NCBI GenBank assembly: GCA_947494305.1
Contig: CANLUL010000001.1
Coordinates: 1,674,001 to 1,738,000, forward strand
From: an uncultured Sphingomonadaceae bacterium
GTDB taxonomy: Bacteria > Pseudomonadota > Alphaproteobacteria > Sphingomonadales > Sphingomonadaceae
Direction of reading: 5' to 3'
DNA: 64,000 nt
Under the pieces are notes generated by a model. That model was not told where the DNA came from, ran no database searches, and saw nothing but the letters and a program-made list of their open reading frames with translations. This document shows positions 54,195 to 62,995 of this stretch, one piece after another. Position 1 is the stretch's first letter, and the number at the start of each line of letters is the position of its first letter. A program made the translations under genes and the position numbers.

Positions 54195-55205
54195 TTAATC
54201 ATGCGCCAAATCAGTTGGCCCCAGATCACCCTGACCCACAGTCGCACTCGCCATTTCCATCATCCGGTCGATTGACTTGCGCGCTTGCAGACGCAGTTCT
54301 TCGTCCATCTCGATCCGCGGTTCAAGATCGCGCAGGGCTACGTGGAGTTTTTCCATCGTATTGAGCGCCATATAGGGGCAGATATTGCAGTTGCAGTTGC
54401 CGTCCGCGCCGGGCGCGCCGATGAAGTTTTTCTCCGGCACCGCTTTTTCCATCTGGTGGATGATGTGCGGTTCGGTAGCGATGATGATCGTGTCGCCTTC
54501 AAATTCCTTGGCATATTTCAGGATCGCACTGGTCGAACCGACCATATCCGCATGATCGACAATATAGGCTGGGCATTCAGGGTGAGCAGCGACAGGCGCA
54601 TCGGGATGCTGTGCTTTCAGCTTGAGCAGTTCGGTTTCGCTAAATGCCTCATGCACGATACACACGCCAGGCCACAGCAACATTTCACGTCCAGTCTGGC
54701 GCGCAATGTAACCGCCAAGATGCTTGTCCGGACCAAAAATGATTTTCTGGTCTTTCGGAATCTGACTGAGAATATGCTCCGCCGATGAACTGGTGACGAT
54801 GATGTCGCTCAGCGCCTTCACTTCGGCAGAGCAGTTGATATAGGTCAGGGCGATATGGTCAGGATGTTCATCGCGAAACGCCTTGAACTTATCCGGTGGA
54901 CAGGAGTCTTCCAGTGAACAACCGGCATCAAGATCCGGTAAGACAACGATTTTTTCTGGCGACAGGATTTTCGCTGTTTCCGCCATAAATTTCACACCGC
55001 AAAAAGCGATCACATCTGCATCTGTTTCCGCAGCTTTCCGCGATAACTCAAGGGAATCGCCAACAAAATCAGCAATATCCTGAATTTCCGGCTTCTGATA
55101 ATAATGGGCCAGAATGATTGCATTACGCTCCTTGCGCAGCCGGTTGATCTCTTCGATCACATCCACGCCTTGCAGGCTTCCACCAATTCCACCACGTGCA
55201 TCCAT
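54195..55205 (-). CDS. nadA: quinolinate synthase
   Basis: A 336-residue [4Fe-4S] enzyme condensing iminoaspartate with dihydroxyacetone phosphate. Candidate cluster cysteines lie in FCGVKFMAETAK, GCSLEDSCPP and the C-terminal NCNCNICPYMALNTMEK; HYYQKPEIQDIAD and VAHPECPA bind substrate. ATG 55205 follows AAAGGAGC at correct spacing; the frame to 55232 adds only MHVPKRSKI. The usual partner nadB is not seen, so iminoaspartate must come from elsewhere (nadB or aspartate dehydrogenase outside the window). Confidence 0.95.
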   Translation of the reverse strand: MDARGGIGGSLQGVDVIEEINRLRKERNAIILAHYYQKPEIQDIADFVGDSLELSRKAAETDADVIAFCGVKFMAETAKILSPEKIVVLPDLDAGCSLEDSCPPDKFKAFRDEHPDHIALTYINCSAEVKALSDIIVTSSSAEHILSQIPKDQKIIFGPDKHLGGYIARQTGREMLLWPGVCIVHEAFSETELLKLKAQHPDAPVAAHPECPAYIVDHADMVGSTSAILKYAKEFEGDTIIIATEPHIIHQMEKAVPEKNFIGAPGADGNCNCNICPYMALNTMEKLHVALRDLEPRIEMDEELRLQARKSIDRMMEMASATVGQGDLGPTDLAHD

Positions 55206-55332
55206 TATTTTGCTCCTTTTGGGTACATGCACGCTTTATATAGGAAGCGATTGTGCATTTGTCTTGTGTGTAACACGCTGATTTGCGTAAAACCCTGTCT
55301 AAGGTCGTTTAGAACCGTTGGGGAGAATATTA

Positions 55333-56949
55333 ATGTACAAGGTTCAGCTCGAGGAATCCTATTTTCCAGCGCAGGCGGACACGCTGTATCGCGAGATGAC
55401 AATTGGACAGGTTCTCAGGGAACAGGCCGAGAAGCTGGGCGATCAAAAAGCCCTTCGAGAGCTTCTGGACAGTGGCGAAATTGGCCGGGAATGGACCTTT
55501 TCCGAATTGCTAGCTGATGCCGAGAAAGTTGGCCGCGCCCTTGCCTCTCGGCACAAGGCAGGCGCCCGGATCGGTATTTTTGCGAGCAATTGCCCCGAAT
55601 GGGTGCTGATCGAATATGGCGCCGCGCTGGCAGGATTGACGCTGGTCACGATCAATCCATCCTTCACTCCGCGCGAAGTAAAATTTGTACTCGAACAGTC
55701 GGGGGCGGAAGCAATCTATTATCTGCCATTTGTACGAGGCTCCGAATTGAAGCCGATAGTGGATGCTGCCTGCGACGAGATTCCGGCTATCAAACACCGG
55801 ATTGCCATTGATGATCCGGACACGATGCTGGCGGGGCAAAACACGGGTGAATTGCGTGAAACCGAGCCTTTTGACATCGTCCAGATCCAGTACACCTCTG
55901 GCACCACGGGCTTTCCCAAAGGCGTCCTGCTGCATCAACAAGGCCTGTTGCAGAGCAATTTTGATGTGTTCAAACGGATCGGCGTTGAACAGGGCGAAAG
56001 TTTCGTCTGCCCCTTTCCTTTGTTCCATACGGCTGGAGGCGCCGTCAGCGTCCTGGGCAGCCTGACGGTTGGTGTGACCTTAATCCTTGTCTCCAATTTT
56101 GATCCTGCTGCCATCGTTAAGGCGATCGAGCGCGAACGCCCTCAGGTACTTGGCGGTGTCGCAACAATGTATGTCGCCATTATCGAGGCGGCACGAAGCA
56201 TGGGCGCAGATTGCACTTCGATCCGCCGGAATGTGAGCGGAGGCGCTCTGGTTGCGCCAGAACTCGTCCGCGCAGGAAGAGAAGTCTTCGGTGCGCCGAT
56301 CCTGATCGTTTATGGCCAAACAGAATCTTCTCCCGGCATCACCCATACCTGGCCAACAGATAGCGAAGAAGATCTAACCCAGACCATTGGGCAGCCGCTT
56401 GCCCATATGGAGGTGTCGATCCGCGATACCAATGACAATTCTGTCTGCCCGATTGATGCGCAAGGAGAAATCTGTGTCCGCGGCTATCATGTGATGAAAG
56501 GCTATAACAACAATCCTGAAGCCACGGCAGAGGCGGTTGATCCTGACGGCTGGCTGCACACTGGTGACCTCGGCACAATGGATGCGCGCGGCTATGTGAA
56601 GATTACCGGTCGGGTGAAGGAAATGATCATTCGGGGTGGCGAGAACCTGTTTCCTGCAGAAATCGAAGCCGCGATGCTCGAACATCCGATGGTCGCCGAA
56701 GTCGCCGTAGCAGGTGTTGCTGACGAGAAATGGGGTGAACTAGTCGCCTGTTTCATGCGCGCTGCCGAGGGAGAAAAACCATCCGTTGATGAACTGCGGG
56801 CCTTTATTCGCGAACGACTGTCCCCGCAAAAAACACCCGCCTACTGGGTTTGGGTAACCGAATGGCCGATGACCGGCTCGGGCAAAATCCAGAAGTTTGA
56901 GCTGGGCAAGGCGTTTGAACGCGGCGAGTTTGAAGATCAAATGGCCTGA
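55333..56949 (+). CDS. AMP-forming acyl-CoA synthetase
   Basis: A 538-residue adenylate-forming ligase activating a carboxylic acid as acyl-CoA through an acyl-AMP. Motifs: YTSGTTGFPKG (P-loop), IVYGQTESSPG, DGWLHTGDLG, KITGRVKEMIIRGGENLFPAEIE and the catalytic lysine in MTGSGKIQKFELGKAF. Its best fit is the medium-chain fatty acyl or aryl-CoA ligase group. Start ATG 55333 has GGGGAGA upstream; the frame reaches a TTG at 55318. Divergent from nadA, convergent with kelch gene. Confidence 0.9.
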   Translation: MYKVQLEESYFPAQADTLYREMTIGQVLREQAEKLGDQKALRELLDSGEIGREWTFSELLADAEKVGRALASRHKAGARIGIFASNCPEWVLIEYGAALAGLTLVTINPSFTPREVKFVLEQSGAEAIYYLPFVRGSELKPIVDAACDEIPAIKHRIAIDDPDTMLAGQNTGELRETEPFDIVQIQYTSGTTGFPKGVLLHQQGLLQSNFDVFKRIGVEQGESFVCPFPLFHTAGGAVSVLGSLTVGVTLILVSNFDPAAIVKAIERERPQVLGGVATMYVAIIEAARSMGADCTSIRRNVSGGALVAPELVRAGREVFGAPILIVYGQTESSPGITHTWPTDSEEDLTQTIGQPLAHMEVSIRDTNDNSVCPIDAQGEICVRGYHVMKGYNNNPEATAEAVDPDGWLHTGDLGTMDARGYVKITGRVKEMIIRGGENLFPAEIEAAMLEHPMVAEVAVAGVADEKWGELVACFMRAAEGEKPSVDELRAFIRERLSPQKTPAYWVWVTEWPMTGSGKIQKFELGKAFERGEFEDQMA

Positions 56950-56962
56950 ACAAAGCTGCCCA

Positions 56963-58033
56963 TCATTCGGGTAGCCGAAACTTCACTATTCGCGATAATA
57001 CCTGCTGTTCGGCATCCATTCCGCCGACTATGTAATAGTCACTTCCCAATTTCGCCAGCGCGCGATGATCCATGCTCGGTTCGACCAGACGCCCCAGTTC
57101 CTGCCATTTGTCAGTTTTCAGGTCATAAGCAAAATAACCACCGGAGGGCTTTGCCGGAACACCATCATAGCCGATGCCGTTGTAGTTATAGGGATTGTCG
57201 CCGCCGCCGGCGAAAATGACCTGACCGCGCGCATTGTCGCCAATCGCTGCCATACGGTATCGAGCGGCGCCTGCATGATCGTCCACGCGCTGCCAATTGA
57301 TGATCCGCGGATCACCAGGATCAATATCCCCGCGCCACGTAAATTTTGCCGCAACGAATTTACGCCGTCCATCTACCAGTTCTGGCGCGACCGCGACGCC
57401 ATCCGAAATGATGATGCTATTATTCGCCAGACCGCCAGCATGCCCGAAAACCGGTTCTCCCGGAAATTCTGTAGCAGCGCTCCATGTATCAAATTGCGTA
57501 TCATAGAGCTGGACCAGTCTAACATTGCCTTCATCATGCCAACCGGAAATGAGATAAATATACCGGTCCTTATATGGCACCGCGACCATGTCATCGACCG
57601 GCGTCGGCATGTCCGCCTTGGCGTTATAACGACCCGTTTGTGGATCAAAAGCGAAGACTTCCGGTGTAGAAACCTCATCACCATTTTCGGCAACCGTGTA
57701 ACCACCAAAGACATAGATTTGTCCGGCAACAGTGGCGGCGGCACTGGCCAATCGACCTTCCTTCACCGGCACGGATGCAATTATCTTGCACTCCTGTTTT
57801 GCAATAACACAGGCATAGGCTGCATTGCTGGTATCTTTCCAGGATTTGCCAGATTTCAGTCCATTGAAGCTGTAAAGAGTTGGACCATCCGGCCCTTCGG
57901 CAGCAGCAATGGCATTGTTCGCCATTGGCTCGGGTAACTGAAAGTCGGCGACCAGCGTAACAGGTTCCACCTCTGACGCCTGTTCGCAAGCAGTCAGCAG
58001 CATAAGCGGCGCGATCCAGTGCAATATTCTCAT
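56963..58033 (-). CDS. kelch-repeat lipoprotein
   Basis: A 356-residue lipoprotein: signal peptide with lipobox LTAC, then a beta-propeller with kelch-type blades, each ending in a double-glycine hairpin (YVFGGYTV, YLISGWHD, VIFAGGGDNP, YYIVGGMDA). Kelch propellers bind proteins or glycans; N-acetylneuraminate epimerase NanM is one family member but no sialic-acid genes are nearby. Its ATG overlaps the DUF4230 stop by four bases, making it the third gene of a coupled operon. Confidence 0.8.
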   Translation of the reverse strand: MRILHWIAPLMLLTACEQASEVEPVTLVADFQLPEPMANNAIAAAEGPDGPTLYSFNGLKSGKSWKDTSNAAYACVIAKQECKIIASVPVKEGRLASAAATVAGQIYVFGGYTVAENGDEVSTPEVFAFDPQTGRYNAKADMPTPVDDMVAVPYKDRYIYLISGWHDEGNVRLVQLYDTQFDTWSAATEFPGEPVFGHAGGLANNSIIISDGVAVAPELVDGRRKFVAAKFTWRGDIDPGDPRIINWQRVDDHAGAARYRMAAIGDNARGQVIFAGGGDNPYNYNGIGYDGVPAKPSGGYFAYDLKTDKWQELGRLVEPSMDHRALAKLGSDYYIVGGMDAEQQVLSRIVKFRLPE

Positions 58034-58731
58034 TCAACGTCTTCCAATTGGTTTTTTTCTGCCAGCACATCCTGAATGGGTCGCGATAAATCCCACTGGT
58101 CTTTATTGGCGCCGCGTTCATATGGGAAGAACACATCGACTTTCGCATCTAGCCCGGCCGCTTGCAAAGGTAGCGCGAAACTGTTGGCGACGGCTTTTCG
58201 TGCGGCATCCCTTGCAAACCTTACCTGCAGCGGATTTTTAGCCTGTTTGGCCAGTTCAGCCACGCCTTTCTTTCGGTTTGCCTGGTCGAGCACCCGATCC
58301 GCATCAGTAAGCGCAATTAATATTCCGCCATCATCATAGGTTTGAATTTGATCAATCTGGACTTCGGGCCGAGCAATCTCAATGGCCGGGAGGCGTACCG
58401 ATAATGTACCGGACTCCGGATCCCAGCGGACATCATCCTGCTCCAGTTTTGCCAAATCAACTTCATATCGCACCTGCCCCGGCATGATAAGCGTCTTTCG
58501 AGCAGACAGCCCAAGACGTGTTAAGCTGGTGGTTACGGTTGCATTATAGCTGGCGGAGAAAACCGTCAGCCGGTTCTGTTCGCGCAACCCATCCAGACTG
58601 GCGCTGGCAATTGATACAGGATCCGGATTGAAGGTCCGCTCGACCCGCGCAAATAACAACCAGACGAGCACTATTAGAACCAACACAATCGCCCCAGCCA
58701 GCGCTATTGGCAGCCAGACCTTTTTACTCAC
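58030..58731 (-). CDS. DUF4230 membrane-anchored protein
   Basis: A 233-residue protein with a single N-terminal transmembrane helix (about 6-28) and a periplasmic or extracellular domain of the DUF4230 type: RLTVFSASYNATVTT, a repeated beta pattern VRYEVDLAKLEQDDVRWD, and a late basic helix ARDAARKAVANSFALPLQAAG. Function unknown. Both ends overlap neighbours by ATGA (MBL hydrolase before, kelch lipoprotein after). Confidence 0.82.
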   Translation of the reverse strand: MSKKVWLPIALAGAIVLVLIVLVWLLFARVERTFNPDPVSIASASLDGLREQNRLTVFSASYNATVTTSLTRLGLSARKTLIMPGQVRYEVDLAKLEQDDVRWDPESGTLSVRLPAIEIARPEVQIDQIQTYDDGGILIALTDADRVLDQANRKKGVAELAKQAKNPLQVRFARDAARKAVANSFALPLQAAGLDAKVDVFFPYERGANKDQWDLSRPIQDVLAEKNQLEDVE

Positions 58732-59600
58732 GTACGCTTGCTCCAGATTTCCCCATTAAGCGCTACAATTTCTTTCTCCTGAAGATCGATCAGGTGCGCG
58801 CGCACAGATTGCCCCGCAGCTCCCGTAAGGCGCGGATCAAGCCCTTTATACATTTTGGGCACCATATCGATGATCGCATGCGGGTCTTCTTCGAGCAACT
58901 TCAGAATCTGACGCTCGCGCTGTTTGCGGTGTCCCATCATTCCGCGCACCAACTGGCGTGGTTTGGTCACCTTTTTGCCGTGAGCGGGATAATAGACTTT
59001 ATCTTCGCGCTCATAGATTTTCTGAAGGCTCGCCATATAGTCCGACATATTGCCATCAGGTGGTACAATCACGCTGGTCGACCAGGCCATGACATGATCA
59101 CCGGTAAACAGTGCACCGCTTTCCTGAACAGCGAGACACAAATGATTGGACGTGTGACCGGGTGTAGCCACTGCCTCTATCGTCCAACCATCGCCCGACA
59201 CGGTTTCACCATCTACCAACACCTGATCTGGTTGATAGAGCTTGTCAAAACTCTCATCTGCACGCGGGCCATCATCTTCCAGCACCAGAGGCGCGCATCC
59301 TATAATGGGCGCGCCGGTGCGTTCTTTTAGGGGAGCAGCGGCGGGGCTATGATCTCGGTGTGTATGGGTACACATAATGGCGGAAATCTTGGCATCACCT
59401 ACTGAAGCCAAAATCGCGCCGATGTGATCATCTATCGCTGGACCAGGATCTATAACGGCACGGTCTGCGCCGTTGCCAACCACATAGGTCTGTGTGCCTG
59501 TATACGTATAGGGACTGGGATTACCGGCGAGCACTCGCGCGACAAGAGGTTCCATCTGCTCCGACACTCCGGTCGGAAATTTGCTTGGGTCAAAATCCAT
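58728..59600 (-). CDS. metallo-beta-lactamase-fold hydrolase (LACTB2-like)
   Basis: A 290-residue MBL-fold enzyme. The two-metal motif THTHRDHS is at residues 78-85 (H79, H81, D83, H84), then TPGHTSNHLCL supplies the next histidine, FTGDHVMAW the bridging aspartate, and YPAHGKKVTK the last histidine. A C-terminal winged-helix-like tail resembles LACTB2/RNase-like hydrolases, so the substrate may be RNA or a thioester. First gene of the MBL-DUF4230-kelch operon. Confidence 0.88.
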   Translation of the reverse strand: MDFDPSKFPTGVSEQMEPLVARVLAGNPSPYTYTGTQTYVVGNGADRAVIDPGPAIDDHIGAILASVGDAKISAIMCTHTHRDHSPAAAPLKERTGAPIIGCAPLVLEDDGPRADESFDKLYQPDQVLVDGETVSGDGWTIEAVATPGHTSNHLCLAVQESGALFTGDHVMAWSTSVIVPPDGNMSDYMASLQKIYEREDKVYYPAHGKKVTKPRQLVRGMMGHRKQRERQILKLLEEDPHAIIDMVPKMYKGLDPRLTGAAGQSVRAHLIDLQEKEIVALNGEIWSKRT

Positions 59601-59650
59601 ATAGCTGATTTGGCATATTCGAGCCGTAAAACAAACAGCAATATCACATC

Positions 59651-59682
59651 AAAAAAGGGCGGTCCCGTTTCGGGAACCGCCC
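59651..59682 (-). terminator. rho-independent terminator downstream of the M56 gene
   Basis: Read leftward, GGGCGGTTCCCG and CGGGACCGCCC form a stem of about eleven pairs (one bulge) around AAA, followed by TTTTTT (59656-59651). It lies 43 bases after the stop of the M56 gene and ends that transcript before the MBL operon. Confidence 0.9.
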
Positions 59683-59724
59683 AGATCTGCGGACTCTAAA
59701 GGAGCATTGCCCATTGGATCGCCG

Positions 59725-61764
59725 TCATGTCATCGACAAGCGAGCCTTTAATTTCTTAATGTCGCGATCATAAGCGCGAAGTTTTTTAGCTTTTAGTTTG
59801 TCGCTATCTTCGCATTTTGCGACCTCCGCACGGTCATGTTCAAGACCCCGTAATGTAATCTTCATCAGTTTTTTTTGATCGATACTGACTTTAATCGTGC
59901 CGCAACCTGCTATTGCAGCGAGCGTATGGTTGGTGAGCTCGGTTTTCCGACCGCCAAAAGCAAATTGCTTGTTCATCGAGGCGCAATCCAGTTGAGGATC
60001 TGTGACTGCACGAGTAGGTTTGGCAGGGCGTGGTGCACGAGGCGGTTTTGGTGCAAAAGATATCTCTGATACCTGGTTAGCAATGCTCCATATACGAGAA
60101 GAATGGCGTTTGGCTTCCCTTGCCTGCCGTTCTGCTTCCTTCACTGAGCGCTCAACCTCACGCTGACTTTCTCGCATGGCTCGTTCAGCCTCACGGCGCG
60201 CTTCTTCCAAATCGCGTTCGATTTCAATCATTTCCATGCGCATTTCACGCTGTTGCTCTTTCATCTCTCTTTTGTGCTCGCGCATTTCACGTTCATGTTC
60301 GCGCAATTCGGCATCCGCTTCACGACGAGACTCTTCCGCCTCTCTGACTTGTTCACGAATTTCTTGGGCGCTCAGTCTTTGGTTTGTGCGCAGAACAATA
60401 GTCCGACCATCATGTTTGATCCGGTGTACAAATTGTTCATCATTTTCGAAATCCTTGGAGCCATTTAGCATAGTGATGTTGACCACATCGTCATTGCTAT
60501 CCCGTGATACGGGTTCAGGCCATTCAGGAGAAGTCGGTTGGGAAGGAGCTTTCGGAGACACGAATGACCGCGATGGAGATGGCGGCTTCGGCGGCGTTAA
60601 ATTACCGATTGTCGTTCCAGTCAACTTCGTCGCCCGAAGGCTCAATTCTTCGTCCGTTAGCTTTTCTGTTGTCAAGAATTCAAAATTTTGGCCACCACTA
60701 CGTATCCGATATCGAAATTTGCCTTGATATTCCTCGCCAACGATAGAAAATTTATCGTCCGAGAAAACAAAGAATGCATCTGAGGTAACGGCAAGTCCCT
60801 CCGCTACCGGCTGAGCTTCCTCTACAATATTTGACTCAGTATACACCACAGTTGCAGTTGCTGGCAGTGCGACAATGGTGCTCGCACCAACCATTAACAT
60901 ACCCAGCTTTTTGCGAAAACCGGATTGTTCGCCTTTACCCAACATCTTCAAACGACCTTTAATCTTGTCCTTCTGATTAAGCGGACTGACAAAACCCAAT
61001 TGGTGACCAGAGGCTGACTTAGCGATCGTGCGGCCATATACTGCACGCACCTCTCTGCCACTTTTCTGCAAGATACGCGCATCGCAAGCGGTTTCCTGAT
61101 CCTCACGAAACGCGACCCATGCAAACCAAGCTACTGGATTGAACCAATGCAGCGAAAGCAATAGCAGTCCGGCGAAATTGGCAAACAGATCACCAGCTTC
61201 ATGATGTGCGATCTCATGCTCCAAAACCAGTTCGCGTTCACGAGGCGAATAGTTGCGGAAAAAATTGGTTGGAACTGCAATATATTTTTGAAACAAACCA
61301 AATGCCAATGGCCCGCCGACGGCGGCTGTTTCCAAAATGCGAATATTGCCATGGCGACCAACCAGCTGACCGTCAGACACAATGTCTTCACGGAACTGTG
61401 TGTAGGACGCCAATTTGCTGATGAACAGCATTCCAGCACCACCTGCCCATATGATTAGTACGATCAGAAACCAATCAACAGACGCTAGGGCACCGCCGCT
61501 AACCTGCTCAGTAGGTACAACCATTACCAGTTCGGATATTGTGGCCGCAGCTACGCCCGATGGTTCGACCGTTTCCACAATAGCGGGAGCCTCCAACGTC
61601 AAAATTGGCATAAACAGTCGCGCTACCGGCAAAGCCCAAAGCGCATAGGCAACTTTGGCGCCAAAATAGTGACTTACGGGTTTACGGATCAACAGGACAA
61701 ACGCCATAAGCAGCGTCATCGATATCATCGTGTCCAGTATCCATTGGTTCACTTCGGCGCTCAT
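59725..61764 (-). CDS. BlaR1-like M56 zinc metallopeptidase with long charged helix
   Basis: A 679-residue membrane protease of the M56 family. About four membrane helices (8-27, 38-55, 95-118, 195-215) surround the HEIAHH zinc motif (183-188) and EDQETACDA. A further helix lies near 305. The rest is periplasmic and has no penicillin-sensor domain; instead it carries a proline-rich linker and about 95 residues dominated by E, R and K (roughly 460-560) with no hydrophobic heptads to speak of, then an Arg/Pro region and a short conserved C-terminal domain. The ATG overlaps blaI. It likely senses an unknown signal and cleaves BlaI. Confidence 0.85.
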   Translation of the reverse strand: MSAEVNQWILDTMISMTLLMAFVLLIRKPVSHYFGAKVAYALWALPVARLFMPILTLEAPAIVETVEPSGVAAATISELVMVVPTEQVSGGALASVDWFLIVLIIWAGGAGMLFISKLASYTQFREDIVSDGQLVGRHGNIRILETAAVGGPLAFGLFQKYIAVPTNFFRNYSPRERELVLEHEIAHHEAGDLFANFAGLLLLSLHWFNPVAWFAWVAFREDQETACDARILQKSGREVRAVYGRTIAKSASGHQLGFVSPLNQKDKIKGRLKMLGKGEQSGFRKKLGMLMVGASTIVALPATATVVYTESNIVEEAQPVAEGLAVTSDAFFVFSDDKFSIVGEEYQGKFRYRIRSGGQNFEFLTTEKLTDEELSLRATKLTGTTIGNLTPPKPPSPSRSFVSPKAPSQPTSPEWPEPVSRDSNDDVVNITMLNGSKDFENDEQFVHRIKHDGRTIVLRTNQRLSAQEIREQVREAEESRREADAELREHEREMREHKREMKEQQREMRMEMIEIERDLEEARREAERAMRESQREVERSVKEAERQAREAKRHSSRIWSIANQVSEISFAPKPPRAPRPAKPTRAVTDPQLDCASMNKQFAFGGRKTELTNHTLAAIAGCGTIKVSIDQKKLMKITLRGLEHDRAEVAKCEDSDKLKAKKLRAYDRDIKKLKARLSMT

Positions 61765-62129
61765 CCCTTCAACTCCCTTAAAAGCTCCTCAATTTCACGG
61801 ATGTCATCGGCGCTCAGTTCATCGGCTTCCGCCAGATGAGCAACCAATGGTGTGACTTTCCCCCCGAAAAGACGATCAACAAATTTGCGTGAGACACCAG
61901 CAAGGTAAATGTCCCTCTCAACCAGCGGTGAATAAAGAAAACGGCGGCCATCGCGTTCTGTGCCAACGACAGCTTTGGTGGCAAGGCGAGACAAAAGCGT
62001 CTTAACGGTCTGCAAAGACCAATCCTTTTCAGTGACCACCTGATCGGCCACTTCGGTGGCCGTAAGCGGTGACTGTTTCCAGAGCACTTCCATGATTTCA
62101 TGCTCGGCATCACTAATGCGTTCGACCAT
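61761..62129 (-). CDS. BlaI/MecI-family repressor
   Basis: A 122-residue winged-helix repressor: ISDAEHEIMEVLWKQSPLTATEVADQV, WSLQTVKTLLSRLATKAVV and a C-terminal dimer region. In BlaI/MecI the partner protease cleaves the repressor to induce the operon. ATG 62129 follows GGGGAGAG. The stop overlaps the M56 start (ATGA). A matching palindromic operator is 30 bases upstream, so it probably represses itself and the protease gene. Confidence 0.92.
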   Translation of the reverse strand: MVERISDAEHEIMEVLWKQSPLTATEVADQVVTEKDWSLQTVKTLLSRLATKAVVGTERDGRRFLYSPLVERDIYLAGVSRKFVDRLFGGKVTPLVAHLAEADELSADDIREIEELLRELKG

Positions 62130-62158
62130 GATTACTCTCCCCGCGAATCCAACTAGTG

Positions 62159-62194
62159 ACTACACCTGTAGTTTTATTGACCACAAATGTAAAC
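62159..62194 (-). promoter_or_regulatory. BlaI-type operator and promoter
   Basis: ACTACA-CC-TGTAGT (62159-62172) is a perfect inverted repeat containing the BlaI/MecI core TACAnnTGTA. A second, imperfect copy TACATTTGTG reads leftward from 62191 to 62182. On the minus strand TTTACA (62193-62188) and the first palindrome occupy the -35/-10 spacing, so a bound dimer would block the blaI-M56 promoter. Confidence 0.75.
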
Positions 62195-62238
62195 AGTCGG
62201 CAACAACAGGGATTGTTGTTCGTCAGTCAAAATCGGTT

Positions 62239-62291
62239 GTTTGTCGAATTTTCTTCGCCCACCGAATGCCCTTCGTTTGTCGAGTTTTCTT
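62239..62291. repeat. 17-base direct repeat, period 36
   Basis: GTTTGTCGAATTTTCTT (62239-62255) recurs as GTTTGTCGAGTTTTCTT (62275-62291), 16 of 17 bases identical, 36 bases apart. It lies upstream of the blaI promoter region. Possible paired binding sites. Confidence 0.4.
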
Positions 62292-62402
62292 ACAATTTTA
62301 CACGGGTTAAAGCCCCGTTAACCAGCTAAGTGACTAAAAAATATGATAGTGTCAAAACTGGCACGTGTGATGCTTCGTAATCGTTGTTCCTATTGTTTCA
62401 CA

Positions 62403-62530
62403 CCGGGCACCCACCCGGCCCAAAATGAGGGGGACGGCGTACTGGTCTCCGCTGTCCCCTCCCATTTTAAGAAGAGATTACATACACTACCCAAATGCAA
62501 AGCGGCTCGGTACTCCTATACCGGGCCGCT
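62403..62530. other. cluster of three strong hairpins in a 476-base gene-free stretch
   Basis: The region 62130-62605 lacks a convincing gene. Besides the BlaI operator and the direct repeat it holds three successive stems: CCGGG/CCCGG (62403-62418); AAAATG...GGGGACGGCG with CGCTGTCCCC...CATTTT (62422-62468); and AGCGGCTCGGTA with TACCGGGCCGCT (62501-62530), each with at most one G-T wobble or a small internal loop. There is no long T-tract. This could be a structured leader of the DUF202 gene, a small RNA, or leftover terminators. Confidence 0.4.
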
Positions 62531-62605
62531 CTTGATTCTGGCGTCCGGCAAGAACACTTTGTCATCCGTTGTGGTTTTCGCCTTAATATTGGCTATGATA
62601 AAAAC

Positions 62606-62992
62606 ATGAGCAACAACAAAAAAACAAACACGGAACTTGCGGAGGACAGAACAGATTGGGCGGAGGATCGCACAGTTCTCGCCAATGAACGTACTTTTGC
62701 TGGGTGGATGCGTACTGGGCTTGCTGCCGTGGGTATCGGCCTTGGTTTTAACGCTCTGTTTGGCAAGCTGGAGCCTTGGTGGCTACCACGCCTGATCGCC
62801 ACGATTTTTATCGTGATCGGGCTGTTTATTTTTTACATGGCACAGCGCAATGGCCGCAAGGTTCAAGACCGGCTGCAGGCACATGATGCAATTCCTATGC
62901 AGGGAATGAATCTTCAACTAATTGCAGGATTTATGGCGTTAGGCAGCGCCAGTCTAGCTGTGGGAATGTGGCTGATTGAAATTCCGGACTAG
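62606..62992 (+). CDS. DUF202 (YidH-like) membrane protein
   Basis: A 128-residue inner-membrane protein with three helices (about 45-62, 70-85, 105-123) and the family N-terminus RTVLANERTFAGWMRTGLAAVGIG. DUF202 proteins are found with vacuolar-transporter-like or YidH systems; function not established. ATG 62606 begins the family sequence; the frame opening at 62495 runs through a hairpin and is rejected. A TATGAT six bases before the start suggests an extremely short leader if used. Confidence 0.8.
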   Translation: MSNNKKTNTELAEDRTDWAEDRTVLANERTFAGWMRTGLAAVGIGLGFNALFGKLEPWWLPRLIATIFIVIGLFIFYMAQRNGRKVQDRLQAHDAIPMQGMNLQLIAGFMALGSASLAVGMWLIEIPD

Positions 62993-62995
62993 GAG

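Noticed and set aside
57065-57937. 290-codon frame antisense to the kelch lipoprotein gene
   Set aside because: Composition-driven shadow; the kelch gene has a signal peptide, repeats and operon coupling.
58707-59330. 207-codon frame antisense to the MBL hydrolase
   Set aside because: The opposite strand carries an intact metal-binding hydrolase; no evidence for this frame.
45204-62541. The string TTGATTCTGGC follows both the rpsA terminator and the third hairpin near 62530
   Set aside because: Eleven shared bases could be chance; no common function is evident with only two cases.
62343-62609. 88-codon frame through the hairpin cluster
   Set aside because: It is translated mostly from stem-loops, has no ribosome site and overlaps the DUF202 start.
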